From assembly GCA_012521895.1 (NCBI GenBank), contig JAAYLK010000018.1, forward strand, positions 1 to 64,000: a DNA stretch of 64,000 bases, read 5' to 3'. Source of the stretch: Clostridiales bacterium. GTDB taxonomy: Bacteria; Bacillota; Clostridia; Christensenellales; Aristaeellaceae. The notes beneath the pieces are model-generated. The model worked only from the letters and a program-made list of their open reading frames with translations, was not told the origin of the DNA and did not search any database. Below, piece after piece: positions 55,084 to 64,000 of the stretch (the first letter of the stretch is position 1; every line of letters starts with the position of its first letter). The position numbers and the translations under genes were made by a program.

Positions 55084-56145
55084 TTACCGGCTTGCTTGGC
55101 TTGATTGCTCGCGCTTGCGCAGGTCATTGAGGAGCTTGAACAGCATCGCGTCCTTGAAATGCCGCAGGTCCAGCCCGCTGACCTTCTGGATCTTGTCCAG
55201 GCGGTACACCAGGGTGTTGCGGTGGATGTACAGTTCCCGCGCCGCGTCGGTCAGGTTTAGGCTGTTGTTGATGAACACGTTGATGGTGTCCAGCATCTCC
55301 TCGCTAAACAGCTTCTCGGTGTCCTGGTTGAACAGCAGCGCGATGTATTGTTTGGCAGGCTCGGTCGCGCAGTCCAGCAGGAAGCGCTCCAGCACCAGGT
55401 CCTTGTACAGGTAGACCTGGGCTTCCGGGTAAAACACGCTGCCGATGTCCAGCGCCTGCCGGGCCTGGTGCGCGGAATGCGAAAGCTCTTCCAGCTTGTG
55501 GATGGGCTGGCCCAGCCCGATGACGGCCTGCAAGCCCAGTTCGTTTTGCAGGGTGTCCAGCAAGGCCATGGCGTATTCCTTCAGGTCCTCCTGCTCCTCA
55601 TCCACCAGGCACCGCGCCAGCAGGATGCTGTGGCGGTTGATGGGAATGAGCAGGTCGTCCTCCTGCAGGGGAATGGTGTCCGCGAGCATTTCCTGGCTGA
55701 TGCCCTGACTGACGCGCGGCAGGGTAATCAGCACCGCGCTGCGGCACAGGCCGGGCTTGATGCCGTGGTCATGGATCAGAATTTCCAGTTCCTGGGCGCT
55801 CAGCTCGTTTTCAGCCAGCCGTTTCAGCGCGTTGCCCAGCTCCCTTGTGATGCCCTGCTCCTGTCGGAACAGGTTGATCATCTGCGCGCACAGCAGCAGG
55901 ATGTCCTTGGTCTGCGGGCCGTCTTTGCTGGCCAGGGTCCTGGTTTCAAAGCCGGGCAGGGTCAAAAACAAATAGCCGGACTTGGACACCGGCACGCCTT
56001 CTTGCAGGCTGGAAGGCAGCATGAAGGTGTCCACCTGGCGCGGAACCACGCAGCGCCCCTGCTTGTCCAGCAGGAAGACCGGCTGGTTGAGGGACGCGAA
56101 CAGGGCTTCAATTCTTTGAGTGACCAAATCAGACAAATCATTCAC
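55084..56145 (-). CDS. PucR/CdaR-type transcriptional regulator
   Basis: The C-terminal DNA-binding block (INNSLNLTDAARELYIHRNTLVYRLDKIQKVSGLDLR, about 292-328) is the HTH_30 motif of PucR-type regulators. The middle (LLIPINRHSILLARC, LQAVIGLGQPIHKLEELSHSAHQARQALDIGSVF) resembles a GGDEF-like region of that family. Its N-terminal part is a likely ligand domain. The promoter with an extended -10 (TGGTATAAT) faces it. It is upstream of the S41 protease and divergent from tig. Confidence 0.88.
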   Translation of the reverse strand: MNDLSDLVTQRIEALFASLNQPVFLLDKQGRCVVPRQVDTFMLPSSLQEGVPVSKSGYLFLTLPGFETRTLASKDGPQTKDILLLCAQMINLFRQEQGITRELGNALKRLAENELSAQELEILIHDHGIKPGLCRSAVLITLPRVSQGISQEMLADTIPLQEDDLLIPINRHSILLARCLVDEEQEDLKEYAMALLDTLQNELGLQAVIGLGQPIHKLEELSHSAHQARQALDIGSVFYPEAQVYLYKDLVLERFLLDCATEPAKQYIALLFNQDTEKLFSEEMLDTINVFINNSLNLTDAARELYIHRNTLVYRLDKIQKVSGLDLRHFKDAMLFKLLNDLRKREQSSQASR

Positions 56146-56165
56146 CTCACTGTCAGGTCGGGCTG

Positions 56166-56174
56166 ATTATACCA
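56166..56174 (-). promoter_or_regulatory. Extended -10 promoter of the PucR-type gene
   Basis: On the minus strand the sequence TGGTATAAT (56174-56166) has both the TG extension and a perfect -10. It lies about 20 bases before ATG 56145. No good -35 is present, as expected for extended -10 promoters. GAGGTGA is the ribosome site. Confidence 0.6.
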
Positions 56175-56303
56175 TGCTTTGCCTGGCCATGGAAAGCAAA
56201 CAAGGCAATGGGAAAAGGTTTACGGTCTGTTCAAAGATATTGCGCGCTGCTTTGCACCAAACGGGTAGATTCCAAGGGCCGCCGCAGGGCCGATGCGCGC
56301 GGC

Positions 56304-56332
56304 TTGCATTCAGATGGCATAAATGGTATTTT
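56304..56332 (+). promoter_or_regulatory. Candidate tig promoter
   Basis: TTGCAT (56304-56309), 17 bases, TATTTT (56327-56332), 53 bases before ATG 56386. The region is flanked by the divergent regulator gene. No CIRCE or CtsR-type repeat was seen in the 240-base gap. Confidence 0.5.
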
Positions 56333-56385
56333 AATCTATGGCGCACTTTACTCTATACCGGCGCCACAACATCAGGAGGACAGAC

Positions 56386-57843
56386 ATGAGCTACCAGGCG
56401 GAAAAAATCAGCGGCAACCAATACAAGATCACCTTCAATGTACCCTCGGAAGACTTTGACGCGGCAATGCAGGATTCTTACCTGAAAAACCGCGGGCGCA
56501 TCAACGTGCCCGGCTTCAGGAAGGGCAAAGCGCCCCGCAAGCTCATTGAGAACATGTACGGCGAAAGCATCTTCTATGATGATGCCTTTGACAAAATTTT
56601 TCCCGACCTGTATGAAGAAGCGGTCGAACAGGAAAACCTCTTCCCCGTGGACCAGCCCGATGTCAAGGTCGACCAGATCGGCAGCGGCAAGGAACTGCAG
56701 TTCAGCCTGACGGTCTTTGTCAAGCCCGATGTCGAATTGGGCGAGTACAAAGGCTTGAAAGGCACCCGCCACCTCCACCCGGTGTCAGAGGAAGAAATCG
56801 AGCACCGCATTTCCCACGACGTACAGAAGATGACCACTTCCCAGGATGTGGAAGGCCGCGCGCTGGAAAACGGCGACACCGCCAACATCAACTACCTGGG
56901 CTCTGTGGACGGCGTTCCCTTTGAAGGCGGCCAGGCGGACGGCCACCAGTTGACCCTGGACTCCGGTTCCTTCATCCCCGGCTTTGAAGAGCAGCTGGTG
57001 GGCATGAACATCGGCGATGAGAAAATCATCACCGTGACCTTCCCCACCCCGTACCACTCCGAAGCCCTGGCCGGCAAGGAAGCCCAGTTTGAAGTCAAGG
57101 TCAACTCCGCCACCCAGGAAGTGAAGCCTGAGATGGACGATGATTTTGCCCAGGACGTGTCCGAGCACAAGACCTTTGAGGACTACCGCGCGGCCATCGT
57201 CAAGGAGCTGGAAGAAAACCGCGACCGCCAGGCCGAGGTGGCGCTGGAGAACGAACTGATTCAAAAGGCCGTGGACGCCGCGGACTGCGACATCCCCAAG
57301 GCCATGGTGGAGCGCCAGATTGACCGCCTCTTCATGAACATGAAGATGCAGATGATGTACCAGGGCCTGCGCATGGAAGACTACCTGATGTACACCAACA
57401 CCACCGAGGAAGACCTGCGCGAGCGCTTCCGTGACGACGCCAAAAACGGCGTGAAGACCGAGCTGGTCATCGACGAAATCGCCAAGGCCGAGAAATTCGA
57501 AATCAGCGACGAGGAAATCGACGAGCAGATCAAGCGCTACGCCGAGGACAACCACCAGGATTTTGAAACCTACAAAGCCACGGTCAATGAAAAGCAGCGC
57601 GAGAATTTCAAGGACCTGGCCATGAGCCGCAAGGTGGTGGACCTGATCAAGAGCTCCGCCAAGGTGGACATCCACGACGGCCCCCACCACGATCCCATTG
57701 ACGCCCAGGAAGTGCTGGACGCGGTGAGCGGCGCGCTGGAGGACGGCCAGGAAGAGCAGCCCGAAAGCAAGAAGAAGCCGGCCAAGAAGGCGGCGACCAA
57801 GACCAGCAAAAAGAAGACTGACAAGGAGCCTGAAGAAGGCTGA
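56386..57843 (+). CDS. tig: Trigger factor
   Basis: AGGAGGACAGAC precedes ATG 56386; an earlier in-frame ATG (56338) lacks a site. The 485-residue chaperone has the ribosome-binding signature [17 protein letters not shown] (about 42-58), an FKBP-type domain ([31 protein letters not shown]) and the helical C-terminal substrate-binding part. A Lys/Ala/Pro-rich tail ([20 protein letters not shown]) is longer than usual. Trigger factor meets nascent chains and here leads the clpP-clpX-lon group. Confidence 0.96.
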   Translation: MSYQAEKISGNQYKITFNVPSEDFDAAMQDSYLKNRGRINVPGFRKGKAPRKLIENMYGESIFYDDAFDKIFPDLYEEAVEQENLFPVDQPDVKVDQIGSGKELQFSLTVFVKPDVELGEYKGLKGTRHLHPVSEEEIEHRISHDVQKMTTSQDVEGRALENGDTANINYLGSVDGVPFEGGQADGHQLTLDSGSFIPGFEEQLVGMNIGDEKIITVTFPTPYHSEALAGKEAQFEVKVNSATQEVKPEMDDDFAQDVSEHKTFEDYRAAIVKELEENRDRQAEVALENELIQKAVDAADCDIPKAMVERQIDRLFMNMKMQMMYQGLRMEDYLMYTNTTEEDLRERFRDDAKNGVKTELVIDEIAKAEKFEISDEEIDEQIKRYAEDNHQDFETYKATVNEKQRENFKDLAMSRKVVDLIKSSAKVDIHDGPHHDPIDAQEVLDAVSGALEDGQEEQPESKKKPAKKAATKTSKKKTDKEPEEG

Positions 57844-57854
57844 TTGGAGAACAC

Positions 57855-58463
57855 ATGGCAGACTACATGATCCCTTATGTGATTGAGCGCTCCGGAAATT
57901 CCGAGCGTTCCTACGATATTTACTCAAGGCTGTTGAAAGACCGCATCATCTTCCTGTCCGGCCCGGTGCATGACGGCATGGCCAACGCCATTGTCGCCCA
58001 GCTCCTGTTTTTGGACATGGACAACCCCAACGCCGACATCAACCTCTACATCAACAGCCCCGGCGGCTCTGTAACGGCCGGCATGGCCATTTATGACACC
58101 ATGCGCTACATCAAAGCCCCGGTGCGCACCGTGTGCGTTGGCATGGCCGCCAGCATGGGCGCCTTCCTGCTCATGGCGGGCACCAAGGGCAAGCGCATGG
58201 CGCTGCCCAACTCCGAGGTGATGATCCACCAGCCCTCCGGCGGCGCCGAAGGCACGGCGTCTGATGTCAACATCCGGGTGGAATGGCTGTTAAAGACCAA
58301 GCACAAGATGAACCGCATGATGGCGGAGATGACCGGCCAACCGCTGGAAAAAATCGCCAACGACGTCGAGCGCGACTTCTTCATGTCCGCGCAGGACGCC
58401 AAGGAATACGGCATCATCGACGAGATTTTCGAACCCAGAAACACTGAGGACAAGAATGGCTAA
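57855..58463 (+). CDS. clpP: ATP-dependent Clp protease proteolytic subunit
   Basis: The 202-residue ClpP has catalytic Ser100 ([11 protein letters not shown]), His125 ([10 protein letters not shown]) and Asp174 (VERDFFMSA), at the exact spacing of known ClpP enzymes. There is [18 protein letters not shown] as the handle. It forms the tetradecameric chamber that works with ClpX, encoded directly downstream with an eight-base overlap. TTGGAGAAC is the ribosome site. Confidence 0.97.
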   Translation: MADYMIPYVIERSGNSERSYDIYSRLLKDRIIFLSGPVHDGMANAIVAQLLFLDMDNPNADINLYINSPGGSVTAGMAIYDTMRYIKAPVRTVCVGMAASMGAFLLMAGTKGKRMALPNSEVMIHQPSGGAEGTASDVNIRVEWLLKTKHKMNRMMAEMTGQPLEKIANDVERDFFMSAQDAKEYGIIDEIFEPRNTEDKNG

Positions 58464-59763
58464 GGACACCCCGGACAACAGAAAACCGCCGCGCTGCAGT
58501 TTTTGCGGCAAGCACCAAAACGAAGTCAAGCAGCTCATCGCGGGGCCCACGGCCTACATTTGCAATGAGTGTGTGGAGCTGTGCAGCGAGGTTATCGGTG
58601 AGGCGCTTCCCCCGGCGCAAAAGCCCGTCGGCCTGCCGCGGTTGATGACCCCGGCTGAAATCAAGAAGACCCTGGACGAGTATGTCATTGGCCAGGAGCG
58701 CGTCAAGCGCGCCCTGTGCGTGGCGGTGTACAACCACTACAAGCGCATCCGTTCCAACGCCAGCAAGAAGGCGGAGGTTGAGCTGCAAAAGTCCAACATC
58801 CTCCTGCTGGGCCAGACCGGCACCGGCAAAACCTACCTGGCGCAGACCCTGGCCAGAATCCTGAATGTGCCCTTCGCCATCGCGGACGCCACTTCCCTGA
58901 CGGAAGCCGGCTACGTGGGTGAGGACGTGGAAAACATCCTGCTGCGCTTGATCCAGGCGGCCGGCGGCAACATCCAGGCCGCCCAGCAGGGCATCATTTA
59001 CCTGGATGAGGTGGACAAGATCGCCCGCAAGAGCGAGAACGTGTCCATCACCCGCGATGTCTCCGGCGAAGGCGTGCAGCAGGCGCTGCTGAAAATTCTG
59101 GAAGGCACCATCGCCAATGTCCCGCCCCAGGGCGGGCGCAAGCACCCCCAGCAGGAGACCATTCCCATTGACACCTCCAACATCCTCTTCATCTGCGGCG
59201 GCGCCTTTGACGGCCTTGAGAACATCATCGCCAGCCGCACGGGCAGCCGTGCCGTTGGCTTTGGCGCGCCCAATGTCGAGAAGGACGAGGAGCGCGTTGG
59301 CAAGCTGCTGGCCCAGGTGCGCGCGGAGGACCTGGTCAAGTTTGGCCTCATCCCGGAGTTGGTGGGCCGCATCCCGGTGATGCTGCCGCTGGACAGCCTG
59401 GACGAGGACGCCCTGGTGCGCATCCTGACCGAGCCCAAAAATGCCCTGATCAAACAGTATCAGTACCTGTTTGAGCTGGACAAGGCCACTTTGGAGTTTG
59501 AAGACGAGGCCCTCAAGGCCATCGCCCACCAGGCGGTGGAGCGCAAGACCGGCGCGCGCGGCCTGCGTGCCATTCTTGAAGCGGCCTTGATGGACACCAT
59601 GTTTGAGCTGCCCGGCGCTGTGGACCAGGTCCATTGTGTGGTCACAAAAGACGTTGTGGAAAAAGCCGCCAAGCCTGTCCTTCGCAAGCAGCCCAAAGCG
59701 CTGCCCACCGCCAAAACCAAGCCCGCCGCGCGGGCAAAATCGCAGCAAAGCGACGCTTCCTAA
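58456..59763 (+). CDS. clpX: ATP-dependent Clp protease ATP-binding subunit
   Basis: The 435-residue unfoldase has an N-terminal zinc-binding domain ([10 protein letters not shown], later CNECVELC), Walker A GQTGTGKT (119-126), Walker B ([10 protein letters not shown]), and conserved [22 protein letters not shown]-type and [12 protein letters not shown]-type loops. The tail is Lys/Ala/Pro/Ser-rich and longer than usual. ClpX feeds substrates to ClpP. Overlap with clpP indicates coupling. Confidence 0.97.
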   Translation: MAKDTPDNRKPPRCSFCGKHQNEVKQLIAGPTAYICNECVELCSEVIGEALPPAQKPVGLPRLMTPAEIKKTLDEYVIGQERVKRALCVAVYNHYKRIRSNASKKAEVELQKSNILLLGQTGTGKTYLAQTLARILNVPFAIADATSLTEAGYVGEDVENILLRLIQAAGGNIQAAQQGIIYLDEVDKIARKSENVSITRDVSGEGVQQALLKILEGTIANVPPQGGRKHPQQETIPIDTSNILFICGGAFDGLENIIASRTGSRAVGFGAPNVEKDEERVGKLLAQVRAEDLVKFGLIPELVGRIPVMLPLDSLDEDALVRILTEPKNALIKQYQYLFELDKATLEFEDEALKAIAHQAVERKTGARGLRAILEAALMDTMFELPGAVDQVHCVVTKDVVEKAAKPVLRKQPKALPTAKTKPAARAKSQQSDAS

Positions 59764-59859
59764 GCCCTTCCCTCTTTCGGAGTCAGCATGCGGCCCCTTG
59801 CCAGTTTCTGGCAGCGGACCTTTTGCCATCCCGGGAGAGGTTTTGTACAAGGAGAACGT

Positions 59860-62214
59860 ATGGCAAGAAATACCGCCACCCAAACCATCCCCTTCCTGCC
59901 CTTGCGGGGCACCCTGATTTTCCCGCACACCGTGATGCACATCGATGTCGCGCGGATCAAGTCCGTGGCTTCGGTGTATGCCGCCATGGAGGATGACCAG
60001 CGCATCTTTCTGGTGATGCAAAAAAACGATGAAACGGAAGAGCCCATACTTGATGACCTATATGAGGCGGGCACCGTCGCGCGCATCTCACAGGTGCTGC
60101 ACCAGACCGGCAACAGCCTGCGGGTGCTGATCGAGGGGGAAAGCCGCGCGCTGCTCAAGTCCATCAAGCAGGACGATGAAAAATGGGTGGCTCGCATCCA
60201 GCCCATCCGCTCAAATGTCGCGCCGGAGGATTCTGAAGAGGTCCAGGCCTTGGTGCGCTTTGCCAAGGAGAGCGTGGACCACTATGCCGAGTCGGGCAAC
60301 CGTTTAAGCGAAGACCTCATCCGTTCCATCAAGAAGATTGAAAACCCGGATGAGCTGGTGGACATCATCGCTTCCAACCTGCCCACCAGCCAGGAGGAGC
60401 GGCACGAGCTGCTCGCGGCCCTTGGTATCAAGGAGCGGCTGGAGAAGCTGTGCGTCATCCTCTCGCGTGAGGTGCGCAACGCCAACATCGACCGCGTGGT
60501 GCAGCTGCGCATCCGCATGCAGGTGGACAAGTCCCAGAAGGAATACTACCTGCGCGAGCAGATGAAGGCCATCCAGGATGAGCTGGGTGAAAACGAAGAA
60601 GACGACGTGGACGAGATGCGCCGGAAATTAAGCGGCGTGCCCCTCAACGAGGAAGCCCGCGAGAAAGCGGACAAGGAGCTGGAGAAGCTGTCGCGCATGA
60701 TGGCGGGCAGCCCGGAGTCCACGGTGTCAGAAAACTTCCTGGATTGGCTGGCGGAGCTGCCCTGGGGCAAGTATTCCAAGGACCAGCTGTCCTTAAACCG
60801 CGCCCGCCGCATTTTGGATGAGGATCACTACGGCATGGACAAGGTCAAGGAGCGCATCATCGAGTACCTGGCCATCCTGGCCATGCGCAGAAAAACGGAC
60901 GAGCATGTGGTGCCCCGCGGTCCCATCCTGTGCTTTGTAGGCCCGCCCGGCGTTGGCAAGACCAGCATCGTGCAGGCGATCGCCCGGGCGCTGGACCGCA
61001 AGTTTGTCAAGCTGTCCCTGGGCGGCGTGCGCGATGAGGCGGAAATCTACGGCCACCGCCGCACCTACATCGGCGCCATTCCCGGCCATATTATCTCCGG
61101 CATTAAAAGGGCGGGCACCATGAACCCGGTCTTCCTGTTTGACGAGATTGACAAGATGTCCAGCGATTACCGGGGCGACCCGGCCAGCGCCATGCTGGAG
61201 GTGCTGGATTCAGAGCAAAACGCATCCTTCCGTGACCACTACCTGGATGTGCCCTTTGACCTGTCCCGCGTGCTGTTCATCACCACGGCCAACACCCGGG
61301 ACACCATCCCTGCACCGCTGCTGGACCGCATGGAAATCATCGAGGTCTCCAGCTACACCGAGGAAGAAAAGCTGCACATCGCGCAAAAGCATCTGCTGCG
61401 GCGACAGATTGCCGAAAACGGCTTGCCGCCCAGAAGCGTGCGCATGGGCAAGGCGGCCATCAAGCAGGTGATTGAGGACTACACCCGTGAAGCGGGCGTG
61501 CGCACCCTGACGCGCACCCTGGCCAAGGTGGTTCGCAAGGCCGCGGTGGAGATGCTGGACACCGGCAATGAGACGGTGACCGTCAAGCCTGACATGATTG
61601 AAACCTATTTGGGGCCGCCGCGCTTCCTGCGCGAGCGCCCGGAGAAGGAACCGATGCTTGGCGTGGTCATCGGACTGGCCTACACCGAGGTGGGCGGCGA
61701 GCTGCTCAAGGTGGAGTGCGCCGTGATGCCGGGCACGGGCAAGCTGTCCCTCACAGGCTCCCTGGGGGATGTGATGAAGGAATCCGGCCAGGCGGCGCTG
61801 TCCTGGGTACGCGCTCAGAGCAAGGCCTACAAGCTGCCAGACAACTTCCAGTCCACCATGGACATCCACATCCACGTGCCCGAAGGCGCGGTGCCCAAGG
61901 ACGGCCCCTCCGCCGGCGTGACCATGACGGTGGCCATGATGTCCGCTTTAAGCGGGCGCAAGGTGCGCCAGGACCTGGCCATGACCGGTGAAATCACCCT
62001 GGGCGGGCGCGTGCTGCCCATTGGCGGCATCAAGGAAAAGCTGCTGGCGGCCTACCGCGCCAACATCAAGGCGCTGGCGCTGCCCCTGGAAAACAAGAAG
62101 GATGTCGCGGAGCTGCCCGAATACATCAGGGATTCCTTTGACATCCACTATGTGTCCAGCGCCCAGGAGGTGCTGGCGCTGGCGCTGGCGCTGGAGCAGG
62201 CTGATGGAGATTAA
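59860..62214 (+). CDS. lon: ATP-dependent protease Lon
   Basis: ATG 59860 follows ACAAGGAGAAC; a longer frame to 59788 begins without a site. The 784 residues start with the N-terminal substrate domain ([21 protein letters not shown]) and continue into the AAA+ motor, with Walker [10 protein letters not shown] at about 361-369. The Ser-Lys dyad of the protease domain is in [11 protein letters not shown] (Ser near residue 685) and [12 protein letters not shown] (Lys near 726). It follows clpX after a 96-base gap. Lon degrades damaged and regulatory proteins. Confidence 0.96.
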   Translation: MARNTATQTIPFLPLRGTLIFPHTVMHIDVARIKSVASVYAAMEDDQRIFLVMQKNDETEEPILDDLYEAGTVARISQVLHQTGNSLRVLIEGESRALLKSIKQDDEKWVARIQPIRSNVAPEDSEEVQALVRFAKESVDHYAESGNRLSEDLIRSIKKIENPDELVDIIASNLPTSQEERHELLAALGIKERLEKLCVILSREVRNANIDRVVQLRIRMQVDKSQKEYYLREQMKAIQDELGENEEDDVDEMRRKLSGVPLNEEAREKADKELEKLSRMMAGSPESTVSENFLDWLAELPWGKYSKDQLSLNRARRILDEDHYGMDKVKERIIEYLAILAMRRKTDEHVVPRGPILCFVGPPGVGKTSIVQAIARALDRKFVKLSLGGVRDEAEIYGHRRTYIGAIPGHIISGIKRAGTMNPVFLFDEIDKMSSDYRGDPASAMLEVLDSEQNASFRDHYLDVPFDLSRVLFITTANTRDTIPAPLLDRMEIIEVSSYTEEEKLHIAQKHLLRRQIAENGLPPRSVRMGKAAIKQVIEDYTREAGVRTLTRTLAKVVRKAAVEMLDTGNETVTVKPDMIETYLGPPRFLRERPEKEPMLGVVIGLAYTEVGGELLKVECAVMPGTGKLSLTGSLGDVMKESGQAALSWVRAQSKAYKLPDNFQSTMDIHIHVPEGAVPKDGPSAGVTMTVAMMSALSGRKVRQDLAMTGEITLGGRVLPIGGIKEKLLAAYRANIKALALPLENKKDVAELPEYIRDSFDIHYVSSAQEVLALALALEQADGD

Positions 62215-62815
62215 ATCCGCTGTCTTTGTCACCAGCCTGCCGCGTTACGGGGATTTCCCGGGCAGGGGCCTGCCGCAAATCGCCGTGGCCGGGCGCAGCA
62301 ACGTGGGCAAGAGCAGCCTGATTAACGCTTTGTGCCGTGTGAAGGGCCTGGCCAAGACCAGCTCCACCCCCGGCAAGACCCGCTTGATCAACGTGTTTTT
62401 AATCAACAACAGCTTCCACCTGATTGACCTGCCCGGCTATGGCTATGCCAAGGTCTCCAAGAAGGAGCAGGAGTCCTGGGGACAAATGATGGGGGAGTAC
62501 TTTGACAAGGCGGAAACGCTCAAGTCCGTGCTGCACCTGGTTGACATCCGCCATGAACCAAGCGAAGGGGACAGGCAGATGAACGCCTTCCTTTACGGCA
62601 GCGGCCTGCCCTTCATCGTGGCCGCCACCAAGGCAGACAAGCTGTCCCGAGCACAGCGGGGCAAGATGATGCCGGTGCTGGCGCGCAACCTGGCCGTCCA
62701 GCCCTGGGACATCGTTCCCTGGTCCTCCCAGACCGGGGAAGGCAGGGACAAGCTGCTGACCAGGCTGGAAGAAGCCCTGCACACACCCGCACCAACAAAA
62801 GAACCAGAAGAATAA
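62204..62815 (+). CDS. engB: Ribosome biogenesis GTP-binding protein EngB/YsxC
   Basis: ATG 62204 overlaps the lon stop by eleven bases and gives 203 residues. The GTPase motifs are GRSNVGKSSLINAL (G1), then TPGKT (G2 region), DLPGYGYAKV (G3) and TKADKL (G4). EngB helps assemble the 50S subunit. lon-engB is a conserved Gram-positive pair. A Pro/Lys/Glu tail ends the protein. Confidence 0.96.
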   Translation: MEIKSAVFVTSLPRYGDFPGRGLPQIAVAGRSNVGKSSLINALCRVKGLAKTSSTPGKTRLINVFLINNSFHLIDLPGYGYAKVSKKEQESWGQMMGEYFDKAETLKSVLHLVDIRHEPSEGDRQMNAFLYGSGLPFIVAATKADKLSRAQRGKMMPVLARNLAVQPWDIVPWSSQTGEGRDKLLTRLEEALHTPAPTKEPEE

Positions 62816-62846
62816 CATTGGCCGTCCCGGACAGCCGTTCAAAGAA

Positions 62847-62875
62847 TTGCCATCACGCTTGCGTGGTGGTATACT
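62847..62875 (+). promoter_or_regulatory. Promoter upstream of the acetyltransferase-like gene
   Basis: TTGCCA (62847-62852), 17 bases, TATACT (62870-62875). The spacer contains the inverted repeat CACGC-TT-GCGTG, a possible operator between -35 and -10. Confidence 0.68.
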
Positions 62876-62912
62876 TTGTATACAGGAGAATGATTGCAAA
62901 GGAAGAGCGAAG

Positions 62913-64000
62913 ATGATTCATGTAGAAATTGTCAAGCCCAACAGAAAGGATATCAAGCCCTTTATTCAGTTGCCCTTTGACATCTACAAAGCCGATAAGA
63001 ACTGGGCGCCGCCCAGCCGTTTTGCCCTGACAGAAGCCCTGGTCGGCAAGAACAATGAGTTTTTGTCCAGGGGCATCCAGCGCATGTTCCTGGCCTATGA
63101 CAACGAAACGCCGGTGGCCCGGGTGCTGGCGGGGGTGGACCTGCGCAACATGGTCCGCCAGGGCGAGCCCTCCGGCTTCATCAGCCTGTTTGAAACCTTT
63201 GAAAACTATGAGTATGCCCGCGCGGTGCTGGACGCCGCGGTGCGCTTCATCAAAGAGCACGGCGCCAAGCAGATTTACGGCCCGCTCGCCCCACAGTATG
63301 ACCTGTTAAACCGAGGTGTGCTGGTGGATGGCTTTGATGGCCCGCCTGTGCTGGAAAATGCCTACAATACGCCGGCCGTCCCGCAGATTCTGGAAAAGTA
63401 CGGCTTTGTGAAGTGGCGGGATTACCTGGCCTATGACATCCAGACGGACAAGATCCCCCTGGACCGCATCCTGCCCATGTCCCAGCGCATCCGCGACCGC
63501 TTCGGCTTCCGGGTGGAGAACATCGATTTTTCAAAGAGCAACCTCATCCGCGTCGCCCAGGACCTGTCCACCGTCATCAGCGAGGCCACGCCGGAGGAGT
63601 CCAACAGCTACCTGCCCACCACGGAGGACTTGCTGCAGCTGTTCAAGCGCATCAAGCCGTGGCTAAAGAACGAGTCCGCGGTCATGGCCTATGCCGGCAG
63701 GCGCCCCATCGGCGCGGTGGTCGGCTTCCTGGATTCCAGCCCTTCCATGCTCGGCACCGATGGCAGGCGCAATCCGCTGAACTGGCTCCGCCGCCTGGTG
63801 AAATCCAGGCAGACCAGGTCCGCGCGCTGCCCCATCCAGTATGTGGTGCCCGAGTACCAGAACAAGGCGGTCAACACCGTGCTGCTGGCGGAGGCGGTCA
63901 AGGGCGCCAAAAAGCTGGGCATCCAGCGCATTGAAGGCTCCCTGGTGGATGAAACCAACGTGGTTTCCGTCAACAACACGCTGTCCGCCGGTGGCAAGCT
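62913..64000 (+). CDS. Acetyltransferase-like protein (YghO-type), 3' end outside window
   Basis: ATG 62913 follows AAGGAAGAGCG; 362 codons are visible and the frame is open at the edge. The start (KPFIQLPFDIYKADKNWAPPSR, about 13-34) matches a family of GNAT-like proteins with an N-terminal F..LP..IY..D..W.PP motif. The middle (VARVLAGVDL) has a glycine-rich strand, and a second GNAT-like part begins around 250-262 (AVMAYAGRRPIGAVV). An eight-codon frame (62890-62916) with the same AG-rich leader overlaps its ATG. Substrate unknown. Confidence 0.75.
   Translation, partial: MIHVEIVKPNRKDIKPFIQLPFDIYKADKNWAPPSRFALTEALVGKNNEFLSRGIQRMFLAYDNETPVARVLAGVDLRNMVRQGEPSGFISLFETFENYEYARAVLDAAVRFIKEHGAKQIYGPLAPQYDLLNRGVLVDGFDGPPVLENAYNTPAVPQILEKYGFVKWRDYLAYDIQTDKIPLDRILPMSQRIRDRFGFRVENIDFSKSNLIRVAQDLSTVISEATPEESNSYLPTTEDLLQLFKRIKPWLKNESAVMAYAGRRPIGAVVGFLDSSPSMLGTDGRRNPLNWLRRLVKSRQTRSARCPIQYVVPEYQNKAVNTVLLAEAVKGAKKLGIQRIEGSLVDETNVVSVNNTLSAGGK

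Noticed and set aside
56785-57927. Minus-strand frame of 380 codons opposite tig
   Set aside because: Low-complexity Val/Leu/Gly/His composition typical of antisense to a Lys/Glu/Asp-rich gene; tig is certain.
46135-64000. Further mobile elements in the host part
   Set aside because: All genes belong to conserved chromosomal families in familiar order; no transposase or inverted repeats were seen.

Overview
The window is most simply read as the chromosome of a high-GC member of the Bacillota (probably class Clostridia) carrying a large integrated tailed phage. Two things point to this host. The chain tig-clpP-clpX-lon-engB and the pair rsmD-coaD are arranged as in low-GC-ancestor Gram-positives, and ribosome binding sites are strong AGGAGG-type throughout. 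No rRNA, tRNA or CRISPR array was seen.

Positions 1 to about 46,050 are prophage. Almost everything from 42,684 down to position 1 lies on the minus strand as one long, tightly overlapping series (many ATGA junctions). Reading in the direction of transcription, the early block (42,684-26,554) has a Cro-like regulator, tiny cysteine-rich proteins, a Rad50-like ATPase with RecT and an MBL-fold hydrolase, SSB, an HNH endonuclease, a replisome organizer and helicase loader, a ParB-like protein, a DUF4942-type DNA methyltransferase, RusA and a late-type regulator. After a hairpin come a ParB-methyltransferase fusion and then the late block. Its head genes are lambda-like: Nu1/TerS, GpA/TerL, portal, ClpP-like protease with nested scaffold, two decoration proteins and a gpE-type capsid. 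Its tail genes are P2-like and contractile: sheath, tube, gpE/E', tape measure, X, D, V, U, W, J, I. Small tail-tip genes follow, then a SUMF1/C-lectin-like protein cut by the left edge. The phage is therefore a mosaic myovirus. Lysis genes and the distal attachment site must lie left of the window.

The lysogeny block (42,864-46,129, plus strand) has a repressor divergent from the Cro-like gene, a small convergent antisense gene, a secreted protein, a SWIM zinc-finger protein and a large serine recombinase. The recombinase frame runs through a perfect terminator and ends beside a host promoter, placing the phage/host junction near 46,000-46,060.

Positions 46,060-64,000 are host: a sugar isomerase plus Gfo/Idh/MocA oxidoreductase operon; a GNAT plus DUF2156 pair; alanine racemase-membrane protein-rsmD-coaD-coiled-coil protein; an S41 protease and a PucR-type regulator on the opposite strand; the proteostasis cluster tig, clpP, clpX, lon with engB; and a truncated acetyltransferase-like gene.

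The most noteworthy signals are a T_TTT_TTG slippery site that would fuse gpE to E' before the tape measure, seven exact 42-residue repeats in the tape measure, an in-frame amber codon near the start of the DUF4942 methyltransferase, a paralogous decoration protein with a large insertion, and repeated GATTAACAAGTTAA sites around the Cro-like gene.
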